Shown here: one piece after another, positions 1-4,189 of the stretch
How the letters are laid out: each line of letters starts with the position of its first letter
Position numbering within the stretch: position 1 is the stretch's first letter
Notes under the pieces: model-generated
The model's database searches: none
Seen by the model: only the letters and a program-made list of their open reading frames with translations
What the model was told of the DNA's origin: nothing
Source: Oscillospiraceae bacterium
GTDB taxonomy: Bacteria; Bacillota; Clostridia; Oscillospirales; Acutalibacteraceae
Direction of reading: 5' to 3'
Assembly: GCA_031262125.1 (NCBI GenBank)
Contig: JAISII010000073.1
Coordinates: 1 to 5,762, forward strand
Length of the DNA stretch: 5,762 nucleotides
Translations under genes and position numbers: made by a program

Positions 1-1943
1 GTTAAAAACGCTGTTTTTGCATCCTTGCCCGTCAAATCCTCCGGCACTGCGTTAAGGTAGCAGTCGGATGCCGACGGTGCGGCAATTACCGCTTTTGCAA
101 GCTGCGTAACGCCGTTTGTATTTAAAAACTCACGAGATATATCTACAATAGTGCTGCCGTTCCAACGCATTAACAGGCGTGGCGTTTTATCTACCACGGC
201 AACAGGTGTTGCCTCTAAATTTTCTTCTGCTGCTGCGGCAATAAACTTGTCTGCATCTGCGGGGTCAAGCACAACCGCCATTCTTTCCTGGCTTTCGGAA
301 ATTGCAAGCTCGGTGCCGTCCAGACCTTCGTATTTTTTAAGCACACGGTTTAAATCAATAACCAAACCGTCTGCAAGCTCGCCTATTGCAACACAAACGC
401 CGCCTGCACCAAAATCGTTGCAGCGTTTTATAAGGGTCGAAACTTCTGCCTTGCGGAACAAGCGTTGAATTTTCCTCTCCTCAACAGGGTTACCCTTTTG
501 CACCTCGGCACCGCATTGTTCTATCGAACTCTCGGTATGTGCTTTGGAAGAACCCGTTGCACCGCCGCAGCCGTCTCGCCCTGTTCTACCGCCCAAAAGC
601 ACAATAACATCGCCGGGGGCAGGCACTTCTCGCACTACATTAGACTTTGGACCTGCACCTATAACCGCACCGATTTCCATACGTTTGGCAACATATCCGG
701 GGTCGTAAAGCTCGGTAACCTGCCCTGTTGCAAGCCCGATTTGGTTGCCGTAGGAGCTGTAGCCCTGTGCCGCACCGGTGGTGATTTTGCGTGAGGGGAG
801 CTTGCCGGGTATTGTTTTCTCAAACGGGATTGTAGGGTCGCCGCTGCCCGTAACACGCATTGCTTGATATACATATGACCGCCCCGACAGCGGGTCTCGG
901 ATAGCTCCGCCCAAGCAGGTTGCAGCCCCACCGAATGGTTCAATCTCGGTTGGGTGGTTGTGTGTTTCGTTTTTAAACTGAATAAGCCATTGCTGCGGCT
1001 TGCCGTCAATTTCTACGGTAGCCTCTATAGAACAGGCGTTTATTTCTTCGCTTTCGTCCAAATCGGGGATTTTGCCCTGTTTTTTCAAAAAACGCATCCC
1101 AGCCAGTGCCATATCCATTAGTGAAATATCTTTAGCCGTTTTTCCGCTGAAGATTTCTTCTCTAACGCTCAAATAATTTTTCAATGCATCTTCTATAGCA
1201 GCCGACAGCCCGCCCTGCTCAACCTCGACCGAAGTTAGCCTTGTTAAAAATGTGGTGTGGCGGCAATGGTCGCTCCAATAGGTGTCTATTACCCTAATTT
1301 CGGTTATTGTGGGGTCACGCTTTTCGGTGTTTTTAAAATAATCACGGCAAAAAACCAAATCCGAAACAGTCATCGCCAAACCCAATTGGCTATGGAACTC
1401 GGCAATTTGCTCATCGGTTTTTGCAATAAAGCCCGTCAAAACCTCAACCTGCTGCGGCACATCAAAGCTTTGCTCCAATGTTTTTGGCTTTTGCTCTGCG
1501 GCAACACGGCTCTCTACCGGGTTAATAAGATAATTTTTAATTTTATCAATCTGGTTTTGCGTTAAGTTGCCTGTAAGGGCAACCACACGTGCGGTTTTAA
1601 TAAGCGGGCGTTCTTTTTGGGTTAGCAGCTGCACGCACTGTGCCGCCGAATCTGCTCTTACATCGTACTGCCCGGGCAAATATTCTATGCTGATAATTTG
1701 CGTTGCCTGCGGCAAATCTAATCTTTCACGGTACACAATATCGGCGTTAGGCTCCGAAAAAACAATGCCCAACGCTTCGTCAAATTCTGCCCCAGTCGGC
1801 CCCTGCACGTCGTACCTGTTAAAGTATCTTACTTCCTCTAAGGTATCAATGCCCAAATTGTCTTTAATATCCGCCAGCATATGTGTTGCAGCAACATCAA
1901 ACCCCGGCTTTTTTTCTACAAAAACTCTTAAAACTTCGTTCAT
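1..1943 (-). CDS. purL: Phosphoribosylformylglycinamidine synthase, N-terminal half (partial)
   Basis: This enzyme (FGAM synthase) carries out the ATP- and glutamine-dependent amidation of FGAR to FGAM in cytosolic de novo purine synthesis. From the start, 647 complete codons are open, with no frameshift, until the left edge. Visible motifs: FVEKKPGFD near the N-terminus; DTYWSDHCRHTTF at residues 220-232; FKNETHNHPTE at 323-333 followed by the EPFGGAATCLGGAIRDPLSG block; GGRTGRDGCGGATGSS at 451-466; and NDFGAGG at 509-515. These are hallmarks of the large single-chain form that fuses the PurS-like, synthetase and glutaminase parts. Clostridial versions are around 1,250 residues, so the second synthetase half and the C-terminal glutaminase domain should lie left of the window. 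There are two adjacent in-frame ATGs at 1946 and 1943. I prefer 1943 because the GGGGAAG ribosome site (1954-1948) is only 1 base from the first ATG. No other pur gene is visible, so its operon context is unknown. Confidence 0.96.
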   Translation of the reverse strand, partial: MNEVLRVFVEKKPGFDVAATHMLADIKDNLGIDTLEEVRYFNRYDVQGPTGAEFDEALGIVFSEPNADIVYRERLDLPQATQIISIEYLPGQYDVRADSAAQCVQLLTQKERPLIKTARVVALTGNLTQNQIDKIKNYLINPVESRVAAEQKPKTLEQSFDVPQQVEVLTGFIAKTDEQIAEFHSQLGLAMTVSDLVFCRDYFKNTEKRDPTITEIRVIDTYWSDHCRHTTFLTRLTSVEVEQGGLSAAIEDALKNYLSVREEIFSGKTAKDISLMDMALAGMRFLKKQGKIPDLDESEEINACSIEATVEIDGKPQQWLIQFKNETHNHPTEIEPFGGAATCLGGAIRDPLSGRSYVYQAMRVTGSGDPTIPFEKTIPGKLPSRKITTGAAQGYSSYGNQIGLATGQVTELYDPGYVAKRMEIGAVIGAGPKSNVVREVPAPGDVIVLLGGRTGRDGCGGATGSSKAHTESSIEQCGAEVQKGNPVEERKIQRLFRKAEVSTLIKRCNDFGAGGVCVAIGELADGLVIDLNRVLKKYEGLDGTELAISESQERMAVVLDPADADKFIAAAAEENLEATPVAVVDKTPRLLMRWNGSTIVDISREFLNTNGVTQLAKAVIAAPSASDCYLNAVPEDLTGKDAKTAFL

Positions 1944-1981
1944 CATACTTCCCCATAATAAAACTTAAATTTATTCAATTT

Positions 1982-2010
1982 ATTCTACCATAACGGCACA
2001 AAAAAGTAAA
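1982..2010 (-). promoter_or_regulatory. Predicted purL promoter, extended -10
   Basis: On the minus strand TTTACT (2010-2005, 4 of 6 to the -35 consensus) is followed after 17 bp by TAGAAT (1987-1982). A TGG at 1990-1988 makes an extended -10. Transcription would begin near 1975, leaving a leader of about 30 nt before purL. That is too short for a purine riboswitch, and none is visible. Read-through from the upstream RHH gene is also possible, because I see no convincing terminator in between. Confidence 0.55.
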
Positions 2011-2052
2011 GGGGTATTAAAGTTGGAAGCTATGCCGCTGAATCTTGCGATT

Positions 2053-2247
2053 TTATTCGTCTATAGAATAATTTTTAATTGCATACTCTAAAAAAATATT
2101 AATTATTTCATTACGTGAGCGTGCGGTTTTATCTGCAATTGCCTCAAGCTCCGACAGGGTTTCTTCTTTAATTCTTATGGAAAATACTTTGTGTCCATCC
2201 TCACCTTTTTTGCCGGGTTTTTTTGAAATTACTATTTTATTATTCAT
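2053..2247 (-). CDS. Ribbon-helix-helix (Arc/CopG-like) DNA-binding protein
   Basis: This is a 64-residue protein with the expected size and layout of a ribbon-helix-helix transcription factor. A basic N-terminal arm (KKPGKKGEDGHK, residues 9-20) precedes a short beta strand (VFSIRIK, 21-27). Helix A (about 28-41, EETLSELEAIADKT) is followed by the turn ARSR, and helix B (44-58) carries the typical SRNEIINIFLEYAI pattern. Such proteins dimerise by pairing the strands into a ribbon that reads the DNA major groove, usually as repressors on tandem short sites. The start is supported by AAAGGAG (2263-2257), 9 bases upstream of the ATG. The gene is divergent from the SLOG gene, and repeated ATATGTT elements lie in the shared spacer, so I infer autoregulation and control of the neighbour. 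No toxin partner is adjacent on the same strand, so I do not call it a type II antitoxin. Confidence 0.85.
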   Translation of the reverse strand: MNNKIVISKKPGKKGEDGHKVFSIRIKEETLSELEAIADKTARSRNEIINIFLEYAIKNYSIDE

Positions 2248-2277
2248 CTCTCAACACTCCTTTCACATAATTTTAAC

Positions 2278-2307
2278 TTGTTTTTATGCAATAAAATATG
2301 TTATAAT
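2278..2307 (+). promoter_or_regulatory. Predicted promoter of the SLOG gene, extended -10
   Basis: A perfect TATAAT at 2302-2307 is preceded by TGT (2299-2301), giving an extended -10. The -35 is weak: TTGTTT at 2278-2283 with 18 bp spacing. The start of transcription would be near 2314, about 35 nt before the preferred start codon. The -10 sits inside a near-palindrome, ATATGTTATAATATAT (2296-2311), so a protein bound there would block this promoter. Confidence 0.7.
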
Positions 2308-2329
2308 ATATGTTGTGTTTTTAACATAT
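2296..2329. repeat. ATATGTT repeats over the divergent promoter (candidate RHH operator)
   Basis: ATATGTT occurs at 2296-2302 and again at 2308-2314, a 12-bp period, and its reverse complement AACATAT occurs at 2323-2329. The last two copies form a perfect 7-bp inverted repeat with an 8-bp gap. The cluster covers the -10 and probable start of transcription of the SLOG gene and lies upstream of the RHH gene. Tandem short sites at roughly one helical turn are typical of ribbon-helix-helix operators. The role is an inference, and the region is AT-rich, so chance contributes. Confidence 0.45.
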
Positions 2330-2348
2330 GCTTATTCAGGAGGGTTAT

Positions 2349-2849
2349 ATGACTAAATCGGTTTGTTGTTTTACAGGACACAGACAATTAAACAAAGCGG
2401 AAGAAGACCTTATTGCTGCTCGTTTAACAGGCACTATCCGTGAAATTATCCGTTTAGGCATAAATACTTTTTTAACCGGTGGTGCCTTAGGGTTCGATAC
2501 AATTTGTGCTTTAGCTATCTTAAATTGCAAAAAAGAATTTCCTGATATAAAACACGTTTTGGTTTTGCCTTGCCAAAACCAAACAAGGCATTGGAATGAA
2601 GACGACATAAAAAAATACAACCTTATCTTAAAAAAAGCAGACAAGGTTATATATACTTCAAAAAACTATTTTAATGGTTGTATGCACAAACGCAATCGGT
2701 TTTTAGTCGACAATAGCGGCGTCTGTATTTGTTATCTTAAAAAAAGATACGGCGGGACTTTTTACACAGTTAATTATGCCGAGAAAATCGGTATTAAAAT
2801 TATAAATTTAGCCGCTGATTCTCCCAATTTGCAAAAGCCCTTGTGGTAA
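2349..2849 (+). CDS. SLOG-family (DUF1273, YpsA-like) protein
   Basis: This 166-residue protein has a Rossmann-like SLOG fold signature. It shows CCFTGHRQL at residues 6-14, TGGALGFDTICA at 43-54, VLPCQNQTRHW at 72-82, a KKADKVIY strand at 95-102, HKRNRFLVDNS at 113-123 and YGGTFYTVNYA at 134-144. The paired glycine motifs (GHR, GGALGFD, GGT) are those of the YpsA/DUF1273 branch, relatives of DprA/Smf and LOG proteins that are thought to bind nucleotides or nucleotide-derived ligands. The precise role here is unknown. YpsA of Bacillus subtilis has been linked to stress and cell division, but I cannot transfer that. The ATG at 2349 is preferred because AGGAGGG (2338-2344) lies just upstream; an in-frame ATG at 2328 lacks a ribosome site and would add seven residues encoded by the Shine-Dalgarno region. 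The gene is transcribed away from the RHH gene and ends 10 bases before the antisense-RNA promoter. Confidence 0.88.
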   Translation: MTKSVCCFTGHRQLNKAEEDLIAARLTGTIREIIRLGINTFLTGGALGFDTICALAILNCKKEFPDIKHVLVLPCQNQTRHWNEDDIKKYNLILKKADKVIYTSKNYFNGCMHKRNRFLVDNSGVCICYLKKRYGGTFYTVNYAEKIGIKIINLAADSPNLQKPLW

Positions 2850-2859
2850 TAAAAACTAC

Positions 2860-2887
2860 TTGACAAAATGCAAATTTTGTATATAAT
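2860..2887 (+). promoter_or_regulatory. Strong consensus promoter for the antisense RNA
   Basis: A perfect TTGACA (2860-2865) and a perfect TATAAT (2882-2887) are separated by 16 bp. No ribosome-site-plus-ORF combination follows; instead a short structured transcript leads into a terminator. This fits a promoter for a small antisense RNA. The start would be near 2894. Confidence 0.85.
2863..2880. repeat. 7-bp inverted repeat in the promoter spacer
   Basis: ACAAAAT (2863-2869) and ATTTTGT (2874-2880) form a perfect dyad with a 4-base gap, lying between the -35 and -10 boxes of the antisense-RNA promoter. It could be an operator, a weak hairpin at the end of the SLOG transcript, or chance in AT-rich DNA. 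The toxin promoter does not carry it. Confidence 0.35.
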
Positions 2888-2893
2888 ATAAGT

Positions 2894-2977
2894 GAAGGGC
2901 TTACCGATAGACGGTGTCCCCTTAAAAACGGATAAAAATGACCGCCTTATTGGGAAGTTAGGCGGTTATTTCTTTTT
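2894..2977 (+). ncRNA. Candidate type I antitoxin RNA, about 85 nt
   Basis: The transcript is predicted from the consensus promoter (2860-2887) and from the terminator with a U-rich tail ending near 2977. The 5' part can fold into a hairpin: AAGGG (2895-2899) with CCCTT (2919-2923), and inside it ACCG (2903-2906) with CGGT (2912-2915). The 3' half is the terminator stem and is antisense to the end of the toxin gene and its terminator. Two further stretches are complementary to the toxin mRNA: GCUUACCGA (2899-2907) against its leader, and GUCCCCUU (2916-2923) against its ribosome site. I infer that it silences the toxin mRNA. Its ends are predictions, and no homology to a named RNA family could be tested. 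Confidence 0.65.
2934..2977. terminator. Bidirectional intrinsic terminator shared by toxin and antitoxin
   Basis: A 9-bp stem, TGACCGCCT (2939-2947) with AGGCGGTTA (2960-2968) including one G-T pair, encloses a 12-base loop. On the plus strand it is followed by TTTCTTTTT, and on the minus strand by a TTTTT run (2938-2934). It can therefore stop both converging transcripts. The toxin stop codon (2968-2966) lies at the base of the stem. Confidence 0.85.
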
Positions 2978-3052
2978 ATCGTTATTATTAACGATTGCAG
3001 AAACAATTGTTACTATTAGTCCTAATAAAGCAATAAGCTCTAAAGTACTCAT
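2966..3052 (-). CDS. Small holin-like type I toxin peptide, 28 residues
   Basis: A 28-codon ORF begins MSTLELIALLG. It contains one membrane-spanning segment at about residues 5-21 (leucine, isoleucine and valine rich) and ends in a polar, basic tail, NNNDKKK. The MST.E start, the single hydrophobic helix and the lysine-rich C-terminus match the putative holin-like toxin group (Hol_Tox; TxpA/BsrG-like peptides of Firmicutes), which insert into the cell membrane. A strong ribosome site, AAAGGGGG (3068-3061), lies 8 bases before the ATG. The gene has its own consensus promoter about 100 bp upstream, a leader able to hide the ribosome site, and a convergent antisense RNA at its 3' end, the usual layout of type I toxin-antitoxin loci. 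Toxicity is inferred; a small regulatory membrane peptide is the alternative. Confidence 0.77.
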   Translation of the reverse strand: MSTLELIALLGLIVTIVSAIVNNNDKKK

Positions 3053-3060
3053 TAGCACAA

Positions 3061-3113
3061 CCCCCTTTCCTATGTATTGCCCTGATGTGGCTGAAGTTTG
3101 GAAAGAAAAGAGG
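3061..3113 (-). promoter_or_regulatory. Toxin leader segment that can sequester the ribosome site
   Basis: In the toxin mRNA, CCUCUUUUC (3113-3105) can pair with GAAAGGGGG (3069-3061), giving 9 pairs of which 2 are G-U. The overlapping UUUUCUUUCC (3109-3100) can pair with GGAAAGGGGG (3070-3061) as an alternative. Either would cover the whole Shine-Dalgarno sequence. Hidden ribosome sites are well known in type I toxin mRNAs; the fold here is by eye only. Confidence 0.5.
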
Positions 3114-3176
3114 AACACCGCCTACCGACTGGTAAGCCTTCGATTAAATTATACTCTTTTAAAGCCGTTTGTCAAG
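3107..3176. repeat. Right arm of imperfect inverted repeat (toxin promoter and leader)
   Basis: Read on the minus strand, this matches the antisense-RNA promoter and leader at 2859-2923: CTTGACAAA (3176-3168), TATAAT (3153-3148), GAAGGCTTACC (3141-3131) and CGGTGT (3120-3115). In addition GCCTACCGA at 3120-3128 on the plus strand is a direct repeat (8 of 9) of GCTTACCGA at 2899-2907, giving the two RNAs a complementary stretch. Confidence 0.7.
3148..3175 (-). promoter_or_regulatory. Consensus promoter of the toxin gene
   Basis: On the minus strand a perfect TTGACA (3175-3170) is followed after 16 bp by a perfect TATAAT (3153-3148), the same boxes and spacing as the antisense-RNA promoter. 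Transcription would start near 3141, giving a leader of about 88 nt that begins with a small hairpin: CUUACC (3136-3131) pairs with GGUAGG (3126-3121) around an AGUC loop. Confidence 0.85.
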
Positions 3177-3310
3177 CACAAGCGGCTCGTTTTTTGCCGA
3201 CTTTAAGGTAAAAAAGATTTGCAAAACTTTGCTTAATATAAAAAAACAAGAACCATTACCCGCAATCACACAAATTTTAATAAAAAAAATCAAAAAATTG
3301 CAAAATAGGG

Positions 3311-3340
3311 TTTTCATTTTTTGTTTAAATGTGGTACAAT
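3311..3340 (+). promoter_or_regulatory. Predicted rlmB promoter, extended -10
   Basis: TACAAT (3335-3340) is preceded by TGG (3332-3334), an extended -10. A partial -35, TTTTCA (3311-3316), lies 18 bp upstream. The expected start near 3347 gives a leader of about 37 nt before the preferred rlmB start. The stretch 3177-3310 upstream is AT-rich and I see no gene in it. Confidence 0.6.
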
Positions 3341-3383
3341 AATAAAAATAATGAAAAATTGTGTAAAAAAGCGGGGGAAAGCT

Positions 3384-4121
3384 ATGGAACAACCCGAAAA
3401 TCAGATAATTTACGGTCGCAAACCTGTTATGGAAGCTTTAGAATCCGGCAATGCTGTAGAAACTGTGTTTTTCTGCGGCAAACCCTCGGGTTCGCTTTTG
3501 CCGATTGCCGGGGTTGCACGGGCAAACGGCGTTGTTATAAAAGAGGTTGTTAAGGCAAAGCTGGACGCTATGCTGCCCGATGTTAACCACCAAGGCGTAG
3601 CCGCTGTTGTTTCTCCAAAAGAATATTGCACCGTTGAGGAAATTTTGGCTTTGGCAGAGCAACGGCAACAGCCGCCTTTTTTGGTAGTTTTGGACGGCAT
3701 TGAAGACCCGCATAACTTGGGTGCAATAATACGCACAGCCGAATGTGCAGGAGTGCACGGAATTATTATTCCAAAACGGCGTAGTGCGGCTTTAAGCGGG
3801 GCTGCTGTAAAAACCTCGGCAGGGGCTTTGGCACATATGCTTGTGGCAAGGGTGAGTAATATTGCAGAGGAAATCCGCCGACTGCAAGACAAAAACATTT
3901 GGGTTTATGGTGCAGATATGGACGGTGAACCCTACCTGCAAACCGATTTTTCGGGTGGGGCTGCGTTGGTTATCGGCAACGAGGGCAGCGGGCTTTCATC
4001 TTTGGTTGCCGCAAGGTGCGACAAATTGGTGTCTATTCCAATGCGGGGCAAAATAAATTCTCTTAACGCATCGGTAGCGGCGGGTGTGCTTATTTTTAAA
4101 ATTGCCTCCGGCAGAGAGTAA
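3384..4121 (+). CDS. rlmB: 23S rRNA 2'-O-methyltransferase of the RlmB/TrmH (SpoU) family
   Basis: This is a 245-residue SpoU-class (SPOUT, trefoil-knot) methyltransferase that uses S-adenosylmethionine. The RlmB branch methylates the ribose of a conserved guanosine in the peptidyl-transferase region of 23S rRNA (G2251 in E. coli). An N-terminal substrate-binding domain begins with IIYGRKPVMEAL (residues 8-19) and contains the NHQGVAAVV segment (68-76). The catalytic domain carries all three SpoU motifs: motif 1 DPHNLGAIIRTAE (108-120, with N111 and R117), motif 2 LVIGNEGSGLS (195-205) and motif 3 SIPMRGKINSLNAS (217-230). Length is normal for the family. I choose the ATG at 3384 because GGGGG (3373-3377) lies 6 bases upstream and the protein then starts just before the conserved IYGRKPV. 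Earlier starts at 3321 (TTG) and 3351 (ATG) lack a ribosome site. The family is certain; the exact target nucleotide is inferred. Confidence 0.93.
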   Translation: MEQPENQIIYGRKPVMEALESGNAVETVFFCGKPSGSLLPIAGVARANGVVIKEVVKAKLDAMLPDVNHQGVAAVVSPKEYCTVEEILALAEQRQQPPFLVVLDGIEDPHNLGAIIRTAECAGVHGIIIPKRRSAALSGAAVKTSAGALAHMLVARVSNIAEEIRRLQDKNIWVYGADMDGEPYLQTDFSGGAALVIGNEGSGLSSLVAARCDKLVSIPMRGKINSLNASVAAGVLIFKIASGRE

Positions 4122-4189
4122 AACTTTATTTAAGCAAATAATAATCAGCATAAAACGCAGATTTTATCTATTTAGGAGGGTCGCCCTGT

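Larger units (their letters stand above)
2859..2923. repeat. Left arm of imperfect inverted repeat (promoter and leader)
   Basis: This stretch resembles the reverse complement of 3107-3176. Shared landmarks in the same order are CTTGACAAA, a TATAAT box at 16 bp, GAAGG(G)CTTACC just downstream, and CGGTGT followed by a pyrimidine-rich stretch. The two RNAs of the locus therefore start with similar sequences. Confidence 0.7.

Noticed and set aside
659..1009. Minus-strand ORF inside purL
   Set aside because: It is in a different frame from the continuous PurL reading frame, which carries the conserved motifs; a shadow ORF. The plus-strand ORFs at 151-468, 465-794, 1257-1565 and 1567-1968 are rejected for the same reason.
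1947..2052. Purine riboswitch or other leader element upstream of purL
   Set aside because: The predicted leader is only about 30 nt and no conserved aptamer-like helices or a terminator with a U-tract are visible.
2053..2247. RHH protein as a type II antitoxin
   Set aside because: There is no adjacent same-strand toxin gene such as a RelE, MazF or PIN protein; the divergent SLOG gene is not a known toxin partner.
2328..2348. Upstream in-frame ATG of the SLOG gene
   Set aside because: It would translate the AGGAGGG ribosome site and has none of its own; the conserved protein begins at the 2349 ATG.
2345..2644. 99-codon minus-strand ORF over the SLOG gene
   Set aside because: It is antisense to a frame with conserved FTGHR and GGALGFD motifs and has no independent support.
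2859..3176. MITE or small insertion element, because of the terminal inverted repeats
   Set aside because: The repeats coincide with promoters and leaders of two converging transcripts, and no target-site duplication is visible at the ends (flanks ACTA and GCAC differ).
3182..3202. Small hairpin CGGC/GCCG upstream of the toxin promoter
   Set aside because: Only 4 bp of stem with a 9-base loop; too weak to call a terminator or regulatory element.
2892..3206. 104-codon plus-strand ORF across the toxin-antitoxin unit
   Set aside because: It starts with GTG at the antisense-RNA start, has no ribosome site, runs through a terminator and lies antisense to the better-supported toxin gene; the translation shows no family features.
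3410..3898. Antisense ORFs over rlmB (also 3438-3758, 3329-3553 and 3862-4056 in other frames)
   Set aside because: They overlap the clear RlmB frame with all SpoU motifs and have no ribosome site or recognisable content.
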